Of a stretch of 57,066 nt of DNA, positions 1 to 8,817 are shown one piece after another. Under the pieces are notes generated by a model. The model was given only the letters and a program-made list of their open reading frames with translations. It was not told the origin of the DNA and did no database searches. How positions within the stretch are numbered: the first letter of the stretch is position 1; each line of letters begins with the position of its first letter. Made by a program: the position numbers and the translations under genes. The DNA comes from Thermoplasmata archaeon. GTDB taxonomy: Archaea; Thermoplasmatota; Thermoplasmata; Lutacidiplasmatales; UBA184. The stretch spans positions 1-57,066 of the forward strand of contig DAHUZP010000030.1 of NCBI GenBank assembly GCA_027306505.1. Direction: 5' to 3'.

Positions 1-283
1 GGGCCGGCCACGTACTGCGGGCTCCGGTCCCCGTGTCGGAAGACCCACAGGTGTCGGAGAGCACCTGGCCCCCGGCTCCTACCCCTCCGAACAGTACAAG
101 TCCGCCCAGAGCCGGGTCGTAGGTGAACGAGGCGTCGTAACGCGCGGGCGGCAGCACGGGGCCCGGGAAGGGCTGCCGTGCGGTCACGTAGGGTATACGG
201 TACCCCGTCTGGTTCAGGGCGCCGTAGGTGGCGTGGAGCTTGTCGGGGTCACGCGCTCGCGCACCGCCGAGAGCGGTGAGCAC
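1..283 (-). pseudogene. Partial kelch-like surface protein fragment, probably broken
   Basis: Runs off the left edge of the window. From a possible GTG at 283 the minus strand reads a peptide containing RYDASFTYDPALGGLVLFGG, typical of the kelch-type beta-propeller repeats in large archaeal surface proteins. No signal peptide precedes it, and the preceding in-frame stop is that of the upstream methyltransferase, so the 5' end of a normal gene appears to be missing. Around positions 45-55 the reading shifts: after LSDT the expected WVFRHG continuation is found only in another frame, consistent with two extra bases. It may be a decayed fragment, or the shift may be a sequencing error. Only about 94 codons are visible, so the assignment rests on one repeat. 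Confidence 0.4.
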
Positions 284-286
284 CCT

Positions 287-973
287 CTACTGACGCGGCG
301 GCCCCCGGGCGAGAAGCACACGGTATCCGCTGCTCCGCGCGAGCACGTCGACGCTCCGCCAGCGCTCCCTGAGCCAGGCCTGGTAGTACAGGATGCCCTG
401 GCTGCCCTTGCCGACGAGCAGCAGGCGCCCTTCCTCTCGAAGATGGGCCGGCGCTCCCTGCAGGATCGCGAGGATCACCTCTCGTCCGGCCTTGTAGGGC
501 GGGTTGGAGACGATGAGGTCGAAGAGCTCCTCCCCCACCGGAGCGAAGAGCTCTCCCTGCAGCACCTCCACGTTGGTGAGGTGGTTAATCTTGACGTTGG
601 ACCGCGCGAGATGGACCGCCCGGTGGTTCACGTCGGTGAGCGTGGTACGCCCTCGAGGGGCCCCGATCGCCGCCGCGATCCCGATCGCGCCCCATCCACA
701 GCCCAGGTCGAGGACCCGGTCGTTCTCGCCGAGCTCCATGTTCTCGATGAGGAGCGAGGTCCCTGGGTCGAGCCCCTCCGAGGAGAAGATGCCCCGGTCC
801 GTCGTGCAGTTCAGGACCTGCCCTCGATAGAGGAAGCGCAACGGGCGCGTCGCATGGGGCGCGGTCGGATGCGCGGAGAAGTAGTGCTGGAACCCCGCGT
901 CCCGGCCCGCGCCTCGCGAGGTCCTGGCCGAGGGCCCCTCCTCGGCCCCGTCGTCGTCCGGTTCCGCTGGCAC
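287..973 (-). CDS. RsmC-like class I SAM-dependent methyltransferase
   Basis: A 'methyltransferase small' domain protein of about 228 residues. The SAM-binding motif I is DLGCGWGAIGIAAA, and the catalytic loop motif is SNPPYKAG, the N-P-P-Y signature of N-methyltransferases acting on amino groups of RNA bases. The family includes RsmC, which methylates guanine in 16S rRNA, so an RNA substrate is likely but not shown. The open frame extends upstream to 1120, overlapping dnaJ in another frame. I chose GTG at 973 because it lies just after the dnaJ stop (977-975) and the upstream residues are low-complexity Ser/Ala/Arg. It is probably cotranscribed with dnaJ. Confidence 0.8.
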   Translation of the reverse strand: MPAEPDDDGAEEGPSARTSRGAGRDAGFQHYFSAHPTAPHATRPLRFLYRGQVLNCTTDRGIFSSEGLDPGTSLLIENMELGENDRVLDLGCGWGAIGIAAAIGAPRGRTTLTDVNHRAVHLARSNVKINHLTNVEVLQGELFAPVGEELFDLIVSNPPYKAGREVILAILQGAPAHLREEGRLLLVGKGSQGILYYQAWLRERWRSVDVLARSSGYRVLLARGPPRQ

Positions 974-974
974 G

Positions 975-2165
975 TCAGCCTCGACGGCGGCCGAAGAAGC
1001 CCGTGCCGCTCTTCTCGCGTTCGGCGCCACCGCTCGCTCCCGCGCTCCCGGGGCTCGGTGGGAAGTGCTGCCGAACGACATCGCGCTGGGTGGAGGTGAG
1101 CTTCTCCGGCAGGCGGACATGGACGGTCACGAAGAGGTCCCCGCGGCTGCCGCCCCCCGGGGGAGGGAGCCCTTCCCCTCGCAGGCGCAGGGTCGACTCC
1201 GGTTGGGTCCCTGCAGGGACGGTGAGGTCCGCGTGGCCATTGAGGGTCTGGATCCGGACGCTATCCCCGAGCAGCGCCTGGGAGAGATCGACGGAGATCT
1301 CGGAGTAGAGGTCACGCCCCTCCCGACGGAAAGGACTAGGCTCGACCACCACGTGCACGTAGAGGTCCCCCGAACGTCCTCCCCGGCCCCGCTCCCCTTC
1401 CCCGGAGAGCCGGAGCATGGTGCCCTCCTCGAGCCCGGGCGGGACCCGGATCCGGAGATGCCGAGGGACCCTCTGGCGGCCGGCCCCACCGCACGTGGGG
1501 CAGGTCTTGAGGACCTTCTGGCCCGCGCCGCGGCACATGGGGCACTCCCCGATGGTCACGACCTGGGTGTAGCCCGAGCGGCGAACGTTGCGGACCTGGC
1601 CGCTCCCGCCGCAGGTCTTGCAGGTCTCGAGCGCGGTCCCCCCCTCGGCCCCCGTCCCCTTGCAGGAGGCGCAGGACTCGGTCCGGGTGACCTCGACCTC
1701 CCTCTCGAGGCCCTCGATCAAGTCCCCGAGCTTCACCGGCATCGCCATCTCGAGGTCGCGGCCGCGGCCCCGGGAGGTCACCTGGAAGCTCTGGCCGAAC
1801 AGGTTCCCGAAGATCCCGCCGCCCACCCCGGCCTGCTCGAAGAAGGCCCGCAGCGGGTCCATCCCTCCGAAGAGGTCCTCCACATCGCCCGCGTGGGAGA
1901 AGTTCTGCCAGTTGAACCCTTGAGGCCCGAAGTCCTGGTTGACGGCGGAGAACCCCCCCATGTCGTAGTGCTTGCGCTTCTGCTCGTCCGCCAGCACTTC
2001 GTAGGCCTCGGAGAGCTCCTTGAACTTCTCCTCGGCGCCCTTCGGGTCCTCCTTGTTGAGGTCGGGGTGGTATTGCCGGGCAAGCTTGCGGTAGGCCGAC
2101 CGGATCTCCCCCGGGTCCGCGGTCTTGGGGACCCCGAGCACTTCGTAGTAGTCCCGCTTGGCCAT
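975..2165 (-). CDS. dnaJ: Chaperone protein DnaJ (Hsp40)
   Basis: Type I (full-length) DnaJ, 396 residues, the co-chaperone that delivers substrates to DnaK and stimulates its ATPase. The J domain is at residues 4-70 with the HPD motif at 33-35. A Gly/Phe-rich region follows, then four CxxCxGxG zinc-binding repeats ([32 protein letters not shown]) between about 165 and 230, then the two C-terminal substrate-binding domains. Full-length DnaJ in archaea is a bacterial-type acquisition shared with DnaK and GrpE; neither partner is in this window. An AT-rich CCTTTTAGG at about 2260-2270 could be its promoter, leaving a leader of roughly 75 bases. Confidence 0.97.
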   Translation of the reverse strand: MAKRDYYEVLGVPKTADPGEIRSAYRKLARQYHPDLNKEDPKGAEEKFKELSEAYEVLADEQKRKHYDMGGFSAVNQDFGPQGFNWQNFSHAGDVEDLFGGMDPLRAFFEQAGVGGGIFGNLFGQSFQVTSRGRGRDLEMAMPVKLGDLIEGLEREVEVTRTESCASCKGTGAEGGTALETCKTCGGSGQVRNVRRSGYTQVVTIGECPMCRGAGQKVLKTCPTCGGAGRQRVPRHLRIRVPPGLEEGTMLRLSGEGERGRGGRSGDLYVHVVVEPSPFRREGRDLYSEISVDLSQALLGDSVRIQTLNGHADLTVPAGTQPESTLRLRGEGLPPPGGGSRGDLFVTVHVRLPEKLTSTQRDVVRQHFPPSPGSAGASGGAEREKSGTGFFGRRRG

Positions 2166-2308
2166 GGGTGTGATCGGACGCTCACCGGAGGAGCTGAAGG
2201 AGGCTCAGGGGCCCCGCTCCGGGGACACCCGCTCCAGGCTCCCGCAGGGGCGAGAGCCCCTAAAAGGGCTCGCGGAGCCGGTCGTGTGGTCCCTCGTCGA
2301 GGGCGCCC

Positions 2309-3013
2309 TCATGCCGAGAGCTTGAGCTTGGTGAGGCGCTTCTTGATGTCGTCGTCCGAGTGCGCCCGGAACTCCTTCTCGCTGATCGTGGCGAGGAGGT
2401 AGCCGTTGCCGCTGTTCGCGTCCCGCTTCATCGCCGCCGTGAGCGCGCGAAGGGCCACATCGGCCCCTTCGTTGAGCGAGAGGGACTCCTCGTAGGCCTC
2501 CTCGAGGACACCGTAGGCGATGGTGGAACCGCTCCCCACGGAACCGTAGGTGTCGGAGATGGCCCCGCCGTCGGCGTCCACCGAGAACAGACGGTTCCCG
2601 CTCGGGTCGACGCCCCCGACGAGCATGCCCACGTAGTAGGGGAAGTAGCGGTTGCCGTTGAGGATGTTGGACAGGAGCGTCGTCGCGCCCTCCACCGTCA
2701 TGGGGGCGGTGCGCCGCAGTCGGTAGAGCGCGGCCTCGGCCCGCAGGGTGCGGATGAGCGACTGCGCGTCCCCCACCCCTCCCGCGATCGTCGCCCCGAT
2801 CCGCTCGTCGATGCGGAAGAGCTTCTGGGCGGACTTGCTAGCGATGAAGCCCCCGTAGTACGTGGCCCGTCGCTCCGTTCCGAGGACGACGCCGTCCTCG
2901 CAAACGAGGCCTACCGTGGTGGTCCCCTTGAGGATCCCCCCCGGGAGCTGGTAGGCGGCGGCCGAGCGTCCGGTCAACGGCGCTGAGGAAGGTGGAGGGA
3001 TGGCCCCGAACAT
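2309..3013 (-). CDS. psmB: 20S proteasome beta subunit, paralogue 1
   Basis: N-terminal-nucleophile hydrolase forming the catalytic rings of the 20S proteasome. With the ATG at 3013 the protein has 234 residues. The 30-residue propeptide ends at Gly30, exposing the catalytic Thr31 of GTTTVG. The TERRAT segment and the downstream lysine before LFRID match the Glu17 and Lys33 positions of the Thermoplasma beta subunit, and GSGS near the C-terminal third is also conserved. A TATA-like sequence at 3037-3047 (CTCAAATAC on the minus strand) places transcription start next to the ATG at 3013, so I prefer it to the ATG at 3031 and expect a leaderless mRNA. A close paralogue lies at 10856-11542; no alpha subunit is in the window. 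Confidence 0.95.
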   Translation of the reverse strand: MFGAIPPPSSAPLTGRSAAAYQLPGGILKGTTTVGLVCEDGVVLGTERRATYYGGFIASKSAQKLFRIDERIGATIAGGVGDAQSLIRTLRAEAALYRLRRTAPMTVEGATTLLSNILNGNRYFPYYVGMLVGGVDPSGNRLFSVDADGGAISDTYGSVGSGSTIAYGVLEEAYEESLSLNEGADVALRALTAAMKRDANSGNGYLLATISEKEFRAHSDDDIKKRLTKLKLSA

Positions 3014-3275
3014 GGTCGATGCTCCCCACATGTAAGGTGTATTTGAGGAGTGGCGAGCCCGCTGAGGTGTGACCCCGACCCCCTGAGGGCCGGGACCGGA
3101 GGCGCTGTCGCTTCCGAAGGGAGGGGGCGCGGGAGCTAGGGGGGCTTACGGTCGAGGCGACACCAGCTCGTCCCTGTGAGGCCACCGGGGTCTGGAGGGA
3201 GAGCCGGGTGCCGGGCGGGAACGTGGCCTGAGGAGGTCCTGGCCGGGGGAGGTCCGGTGACCATGGATGTGCGCG

Positions 3276-4397
3276 CTACTTCCAGGAGACCAGGATCTTC
3301 TCCCTCTGGAAGAGGTCCACCGCCAGTTGGAAGAGCACGGCGTCCAGTGCGAGCAGTCCCACCGCCAGCACGGCAAGGACGAGCAGGTTCACCAGTACCG
3401 ATGTGAGGATCGCCCCTACGAAGAGGAGCATGATCGGCAGCACGAGGAGGCTCGAGACCTCCTGGGCGCTCCGAACGTCCGTGGAGCGGGCCGAGATCAC
3501 GATGGAGAAGGTGATGGCCATGAAGGCGAGGAGCGGGGACAAGGCGAGGAGGGCGATCGCCCAGGCGGCGTTCGGGAAGACGAGGTAGCCGAACGGTCCG
3601 AAGGTGAGCAGGTCGCTCACCAGGGCGAGCAGGCAGAAGCCTAGGGTCGTGACCCCTAGGGTAGGTAGCAGGATGCCCAGGACCTTCCCCCAGAGCAGCT
3701 CGCGGTCGGAGAGCGGGGAGGCGAGCAGCGGCTCGAGGCTGCGGTTCGTCTTCTCACCGACGAGCGCGTAGGAAGCGATGCTCGCCGGTAGGACCGTGGG
3801 GATGACCGACATGAGCAGCGGATAGGCCTGCAGGAGCTGGGAGGCGAGACCCGTGGAGCTCGTGCCGTCGTTCATCAGGACCTGGAGGTCGGGGGAGCCG
3901 GCGATGGTCGTCTGAGAGACGTTGAGCCCGAGCCCGGTGCAGTTCTGGACCACCGCCTTGCGCAGGTCGGAGTGGTAGAGCAGGGAGCTCGTGACCACTC
4001 CGCTCGTGAGGTTCGAGCCGCGCACGATGCTGTGATTGAGCGTGAACTGCACCAGCGAGGACCCGGTCACGGTGGAGTTGTCCAGGACCACGAAAGCGAG
4101 CGAGAGCCCGACCAGCGCCACATGGTCGAGCCGGATCACCCCGTTCGACGTGTGGTTCGCGAGGTAGCTCGGGGCATCGCTCGCGTTGAGGGTGAGGTTG
4201 GTGGTCGGCGCGGGGAAGGTGGCAAGGGCGTGCGGGTCCACCGCGTGGTCCTGGAGGTAGAGGGGCAAGGACGCCCCCATGGGACCCAGGATCGCGAGGA
4301 GGATCGGGGGGATGAGGAGGGTCGAGAGGATGAACCGGTGCCGCCGGTACTCCTTGAGCTCCTTGCGCACGAGGGTCCAGGAGCGTCCGAGCTTCAC
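3276..4397 (-). CDS. ABC-2 type transporter permease with repeat-containing outer loop
   Basis: Membrane subunit of an ABC-2 family exporter, 373 residues from a GTG start at 4397 that overlaps the ATPase stop (GTGA), indicating translational coupling. The first membrane helix is at about residues 22-46. A large hydrophilic, presumably extracytoplasmic loop runs from about 47 to 190, and roughly five hydrophobic helices fill the C-terminal half, as in NatB/CcmB-like permeases. The loop is unusual: from residue 90 to 150 every fifth residue is Leu or Val, a pentapeptide-like periodicity suggesting a right-handed beta-helix. Substrate unknown; the family exports ions, lipids, drugs or peptides. 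Confidence 0.85.
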   Translation of the reverse strand: MKLGRSWTLVRKELKEYRRHRFILSTLLIPPILLAILGPMGASLPLYLQDHAVDPHALATFPAPTTNLTLNASDAPSYLANHTSNGVIRLDHVALVGLSLAFVVLDNSTVTGSSLVQFTLNHSIVRGSNLTSGVVTSSLLYHSDLRKAVVQNCTGLGLNVSQTTIAGSPDLQVLMNDGTSSTGLASQLLQAYPLLMSVIPTVLPASIASYALVGEKTNRSLEPLLASPLSDRELLWGKVLGILLPTLGVTTLGFCLLALVSDLLTFGPFGYLVFPNAAWAIALLALSPLLAFMAITFSIVISARSTDVRSAQEVSSLLVLPIMLLFVGAILTSVLVNLLVLAVLAVGLLALDAVLFQLAVDLFQREKILVSWK

Positions 4398-5320
4398 GGA
4401 GGCCCCCCGATGATCGCCAGATAGGCCTCCTCCAGGGAGGGCACCTCTTCCGCGGCGTAGGTCAACCGGGCGCCCTCCCGCACGAGCTCCTCGACCAGGG
4501 CCGGGAGCTGGGAGGAAGGATCGGCGAGCGCGACCCTCATGCCCTCCTGCTCGACCTCGATCGCTCCCACCCCCTCGATGGACCGGAGCCGGGGAAGCTG
4601 CGGCCCGAAGCCGCTCCTCCAACGGAACCGGCCGTGTCGCTCCGGCAGGCGCCGGGCCAGCTGTTGCGGGGTCCCCTCCGCGAGGAGCCGCTGACGCAGG
4701 ACCCCGACCCGGTCACAGAGCTCCTCTGCTTCGGGGAGGTTGTGGGTCGAGAGGAAGATGGTCGTCCCCGACCTCTTGAGCCCCAGCAGGACGTCCTTCA
4801 CCACGCGCGCGGAGAACGGGTCGAGCCCGGAGGTGGGCTCGTCCAGGAAGAGCGCCTTGGGCTGGTGCAGCAGCGCGCGGGCGAGGGCGACCTTCTGCTT
4901 CATGCCCTTCGAGAAGGTCGCGGTCGCGCGGTCGGCGGCCTTCTCCAGACCGAGGAGCTCGAGCAGCCTCTGCACCCGGTCCTTCGAGCTCTCCGGGGAG
5001 AGCCCGAAGAGCTCCGCGTAGAAGGCGAGGTTCTCCCGTGCCGTGAGGCTCTCGTAGAGACCCGGGTTCTCCGGCAGCAGCCCGATCGACCCCCGGATCC
5101 TCTCCCCGGCACCCGCGTCGCCGAGATCGATCCCGGCGACGCGGACCGATCCCGAACTGGGAGCGATCAACGCGCATAGGACCCGGACCGTGGTGGTCTT
5201 GCCGGCGCCGTTGGGCCCGAGTAGGCCGAAGCACTCTCCGGAGCGGACCGTGAGGTCGAGGTCCCGCACCGCGGTCACCTCGCCGAACCGGCGGGTGAGC
5301 CCTCGGACCTCGATCATCAC
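4394..5320 (-). CDS. ABC transporter ATP-binding protein
   Basis: Nucleotide-binding subunit, 308 residues, powering the adjacent permease. Walker A is GPNGAGKTT at 35-43, the signature is FSKGMKQK (a common variant of LSGGQ in ABC-2 exporters), and Walker B with D-loop is ALFLDEPTSGLD. A switch histidine occurs in STHNLPEAEEL. The C-terminal extension of about 80 residues after the ATPase core resembles the DrrA/CcmA-type tail found in exporter ATPases. Its stop overlaps the permease start, so the pair forms one translation unit. The first two codons are both ATG; either could be the start. Confidence 0.93.
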   Translation of the reverse strand: MMIEVRGLTRRFGEVTAVRDLDLTVRSGECFGLLGPNGAGKTTTVRVLCALIAPSSGSVRVAGIDLGDAGAGERIRGSIGLLPENPGLYESLTARENLAFYAELFGLSPESSKDRVQRLLELLGLEKAADRATATFSKGMKQKVALARALLHQPKALFLDEPTSGLDPFSARVVKDVLLGLKRSGTTIFLSTHNLPEAEELCDRVGVLRQRLLAEGTPQQLARRLPERHGRFRWRSGFGPQLPRLRSIEGVGAIEVEQEGMRVALADPSSQLPALVEELVREGARLTYAAEEVPSLEEAYLAIIGGPP

Positions 5321-5445
5321 CCTACGCCAGCGGAGAAGGGCGATGCCGGACCTTGAACCCTTGCGCGCCTCTCTTCGAGGCTCTCCCTCTGAACGCGGTC
5401 ATGCTCCCGAAGGGGGGAGGCGATGACCCGCGACGGGCTAGGGTC

Positions 5446-5718
5446 ATGAGGCAGGACCGGTCGAGGTCGCTCGGAGGCGCCCTGCGCTACCGCATGTCGC
5501 CCGGAATCCCGGATGGTTCGGTCTCCTTCGTCATGGAGGTGCTCGACCGCGGGCCCGGGCCGATCCGTCGCCGCTTGATCCTCGAGGAGCTCGAGCGACG
5601 GGGACACCGGATCTCCCTCGCAGGGTTGAACCGCATCCTCCAGGTCTGCCAGCAGCAGGGACTGACGATCGAGGGCCCCGACGGGGTGCGCCGGCGGCCG
5701 GGCTCTCCTCGCACCTGA
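5446..5718 (+). CDS. Small winged-helix-like hypothetical protein
   Basis: A 90-residue plus-strand frame between two minus-strand units. The part after about residue 25 is a plausible small helix-turn-helix fold: an amphipathic helix (VMEVLDRGPGPIRRRLILEEL), a second helix (ISLAGLNRILQVCQQQG) and a short strand-like tail. This pattern is seen in many archaeal winged-helix proteins, but no family is recognised with certainty. ATG codons at 5446 and 5491 are possible starts; the frame is open from 5353. No clear TATA box precedes it. It could be a chance frame in GC-rich DNA. Confidence 0.45.
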   Translation: MRQDRSRSLGGALRYRMSPGIPDGSVSFVMEVLDRGPGPIRRRLILEELERRGHRISLAGLNRILQVCQQQGLTIEGPDGVRRRPGSPRT

Positions 5719-5804
5719 CCGGTCGGCACCGCACCGCACCGCCGAGCCCACGGCCGAGGTGGCGGCCGCGAAGGGCCGGTCCGCCGGTCGATCGGTCCCG
5801 GCCC

Positions 5805-7112
5805 TCACCAGCGACGGGAGGTGGAGGTCAGGTTGCGCCGCGGAGGCTGGGAGTTGGGTGACCCCCAGCGGGAACCGTGGGGTCTCCCGCGTCCGGCGGG
5901 TCGGGCGGGTCCCGATCCCCCACCCCGGGAGGAGGTGTCCTCTTCGTAGCGGAACCCTTCCAGGCGCTCGCGCGGGATGCGCTCGCCTAGGAACTGCTCG
6001 ACCCGGGAGAAGTCGTCCTCGTCCTCCCGAAGGAGGAAGGTGATGGCCTCGCCCTGGCGCTGGGCCCTGGCCGTCCGGCCCACGCGGTGAACGTAGGTCT
6101 CCGGGTCCTGGGGCGCATCGTAGTTGACCACGTGCGTGATCCCTTCCACGTCGATCCCTCGGGCGGCGATGTCCGTCGCGACCAACACCCGGTGGGCCCC
6201 CCGACGGAAGGCCTCCAGGGCCTTGACCCGCTGGCTCTGGCTTCGGTTGCCGTGGATGACCCCCGCGTCGATATGGGACTGGTAGAGCTGTCGGGCGAGA
6301 CGGTCCGCCCGGTGCTTCGTACGGGTGAACACGAGGACGCTCGAGAGCTGCGGGTCCTTGAGCAGGGTGATCAGCAGGTCGGTCTTCTGGTGGGACGGGA
6401 CGGGCAGCGCCCGGTGGGAGACGCCCGCCGCGGCGACCGTCGCCTCCTGCACCCGAAGCATGCGCGGCTCGTGGAGGAAGTCACGCGAGAGCTGCACGAC
6501 CTCCGGTGGCATCGTGGCCGAGAAGAGCATGGTCTGGCGGCGCGTGGGCAGATGGCGGAGGATCCGTCGGACGTCCGGGATGAAGCCCATGTCGAGCATG
6601 CGGTCCGCCTCGTCCAGGACGAGGATCTCGAGGGCCCGGAAGTCTACGTAGCCGCGGCTCATGTGGTCGAGGAGGCGCCCCGGGGTGGCGACGATGACCT
6701 CGGCCCCGCCGCGAAGGGCACGCTCCTGCGGCTCCATTCCTACGCCGCCATAGACCGCGGCCCCACGGACCCGGGTGTGGCGACCCAGCTGCCGGAGGAA
6801 GCCCTCGGCCTGTAGCGCGAGCTCCCGGGTCGGAGTGAGCACGAGGGCGTAGGTGCGTCCTGGCGGGTGCTGCAGGAGCCGCTCGAGGATCGGGAGGAGG
6901 AAGGCGGCGGTCTTGCCGCTGCCGGTCTGGGCGGTTCCGATGAGGTCACGGCCCGTGACCGCTTCCGGGATCGTGGTCTGCTGGATCGGCGTCGGGACAC
7001 GGTAGCCCATGTCCCGGACCCCCCGACGGAGGGTGGGGTGGAGGGGAAGGTCGTCGAAGGTCTTCTCGCGTTCGCCCGGTTCGTCGACCGGGGCGGGTTC
7101 GGGGTCGCTCAT
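5805..7112 (-). CDS. DEAD-box RNA helicase
   Basis: ATP-dependent RNA helicase, 435 residues. All core motifs are visible: the Q motif (TPIQQTTIP), motif I AQTGSGKT at 61-68, Ia PTRELALQ, Ib TPGRLLDH, motif II DEAD in LVLDEADRMLDMGF, motif III FSATMP, motif IV VLVFTRTK, motif V ATDIAARGIDV and motif VI YVHRVGRTARA. A short Gly/Arg-rich C-terminal tail, common in RNA-binding DEAD proteins, ends the chain. Likely roles are ribosome assembly, mRNA decay or cold adaptation. A CTTAAG-containing site at 7192-7203 is a weak promoter candidate. Confidence 0.97.
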   Translation of the reverse strand: MSDPEPAPVDEPGEREKTFDDLPLHPTLRRGVRDMGYRVPTPIQQTTIPEAVTGRDLIGTAQTGSGKTAAFLLPILERLLQHPPGRTYALVLTPTRELALQAEGFLRQLGRHTRVRGAAVYGGVGMEPQERALRGGAEVIVATPGRLLDHMSRGYVDFRALEILVLDEADRMLDMGFIPDVRRILRHLPTRRQTMLFSATMPPEVVQLSRDFLHEPRMLRVQEATVAAAGVSHRALPVPSHQKTDLLITLLKDPQLSSVLVFTRTKHRADRLARQLYQSHIDAGVIHGNRSQSQRVKALEAFRRGAHRVLVATDIAARGIDVEGITHVVNYDAPQDPETYVHRVGRTARAQRQGEAITFLLREDEDDFSRVEQFLGERIPRERLEGFRYEEDTSSRGGGSGPARPAGRGRPHGSRWGSPNSQPPRRNLTSTSRRW

Positions 7113-7257
7113 AGGCTCTCAGGTGCCCCGATTGGCGATGCACATGGCGTGGGCCGACAGGGGTTTCCGGAGACGCGCACCACTCGGGGGCCGCTTAAGT
7201 CGCTTTGCATCGGAGGCCGCGCCCTCCTCGAGAGCGGAGGGGCCAGGACCGGCCCTT

Positions 7258-8817
7258 TCACGGGGCCGCTGGAGCGCCACCCATCGCCCGTAGCAGCTGG
7301 GGGTTGGCTGGAGCGTCCAAGCTCGTGAGAGCTGGAAGACCCCACGCGTCAAGGAGGGTGGGGGTGAGGGAGAGGAGCGGGACCGCCTCCTTGAGTACTC
7401 CGGGGGTCACCCCTCTCCCGCCGACCGCGAGGATCCCCTCCGGCCGGTGCGTCCCCTGACGGCCGAAGTAGCTCGGTCGGTGCGCGAGATAGGTCCGGTG
7501 GTGGTTGAAGTGACCGTGGGTCTCCCACGCGTGGTCCTCCGCATAGAGCAGGAACAACGGAGCGTGTGGGCCGAGGGCTCGACCGTAGGCGACCTCGGGA
7601 TCGACCAAGGTGATCCGAGGGTACCGCAGGGATCCGAAGGCGCGGCGTAGGTCCTCCTTGAGCGAGGCCCGTTCCTCTGGCGAGGGGGCGTGCCCGGGGC
7701 GCTGCGCGGCATAGATCCCTTCGGGGATGGGAAAGCTCACCGCCCTCGTCCGGTCCCAGTCGATGAACTGGCTGTACCATCCGAACGTCCGGTCCCCGGG
7801 GCCGCCGTCCTCGCCGCCCTCTGAGACACTGGGCTTGGGGCGCTCCTCCGCGCTACCCGCGACCTTTCCGGCGGTGTCGGTGGAGGCTTCGCTGCGTGAG
7901 CGGAGGAACCGTCGGAGGGGGACGACGCGGTCCAGGGAGGCGAGGAGGTCCCTCAGCCGGGGCCCTGTCTCGGAGGGGGCGCCCGGCAGCACCTGGAGGA
8001 AGCCTGTGCGTTGCAGGAAGCGGTTGGTGTAGAACTCTCCCGTCTGTGCCCCGAAGCCGTGGTCGGACAGGACCACCGTGAGCCCCTCCTCCGGATGCCC
8101 CCGGTGAAAGGCCTCCATGATCCTCTGGAAGGTCCTGTCGAGGGCGGACCAGTAGGCCTCGACCTCCGGGTCGGGGCGTCGGAGGGCCCTCAATAGGTCC
8201 TCGTAGAGGTCGTGCTGCACGCGGTCGGTCTCGCAGAGCAGGACGAAGAGCAGGTCGGAGGGGGCCTCCTTTTCGAGCGCCTCCACCAGGCGCGCCTTCT
8301 GCTCCAACGTGCGAAGCGCCAACGGAAGCCTCCCCCGGCCTGCGCCCGGGAGGTCGTACGACCAGGGGCCGAACTCCTGCTCGAGCCTCGTCGCGAGGGA
8401 AGCGGGGTGGGTGGTGGCACGCCCGCCCGGGTAGAGCATGCCCCCGACGAAGTATCCGTGTACCGGCGGGGCGGGGAAGGTCGGGAAGTTCACAACTCCC
8501 ACCCGAGCTCCTCTTCGCCCCAGAACGTCCCATAGGGCGTCGTGGGGCCGGTAAGTGGAGACCCACTCCATCTTGCCGGCGGTCCCGGAAGGGGCCGTGA
8601 AACCCCAGGCGTCGAGGGAGGCCGGCGAGCGGCCGGTCACCGCGCAGTACCAAGCAGGTATGGTGACGGGGGGATCGACGGAGCGCAGCCGGGCCCGCGC
8701 CGAGGCCTCCGCGAAGCGACGCAGGTTCGGGAGGGCCCCCGCCCGCAGGACGGGGTCGAGCAGGTCCCAGGTCGCCCCGTCCAGCCCGACGAGGAGGGTC
8801 CTCGGGGGCCTCGACAT
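7258..8817 (-). CDS. Alkaline-phosphatase-superfamily phosphodiesterase/nucleotide pyrophosphatase
   Basis: 519 residues of the type I phosphodiesterase/NPP fold. Metal- and substrate-binding residues are in place: Asp13 in VGLDGATWD, the nucleophile position Thr52 in PVTIPAW, Asp198 and His202 in ETDRVQHD, Asp252 and His253 in SDHGFG, and a C-terminal His cluster in HGHFNHH. Archaeal members hydrolyse phosphodiester or pyrophosphate bonds of nucleotides or lipid-linked substrates; the actual substrate is not evident. No signal peptide or membrane segment is seen, so it is probably cytoplasmic. Its ATG overlaps the stop of the upstream fttA by one base, implying coupled translation. Confidence 0.87.
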   Translation of the reverse strand: MSRPPRTLLVGLDGATWDLLDPVLRAGALPNLRRFAEASARARLRSVDPPVTIPAWYCAVTGRSPASLDAWGFTAPSGTAGKMEWVSTYRPHDALWDVLGRRGARVGVVNFPTFPAPPVHGYFVGGMLYPGGRATTHPASLATRLEQEFGPWSYDLPGAGRGRLPLALRTLEQKARLVEALEKEAPSDLLFVLLCETDRVQHDLYEDLLRALRRPDPEVEAYWSALDRTFQRIMEAFHRGHPEEGLTVVLSDHGFGAQTGEFYTNRFLQRTGFLQVLPGAPSETGPRLRDLLASLDRVVPLRRFLRSRSEASTDTAGKVAGSAEERPKPSVSEGGEDGGPGDRTFGWYSQFIDWDRTRAVSFPIPEGIYAAQRPGHAPSPEERASLKEDLRRAFGSLRYPRITLVDPEVAYGRALGPHAPLFLLYAEDHAWETHGHFNHHRTYLAHRPSYFGRQGTHRPEGILAVGGRGVTPGVLKEAVPLLSLTPTLLDAWGLPALTSLDAPANPQLLRAMGGAPAAP

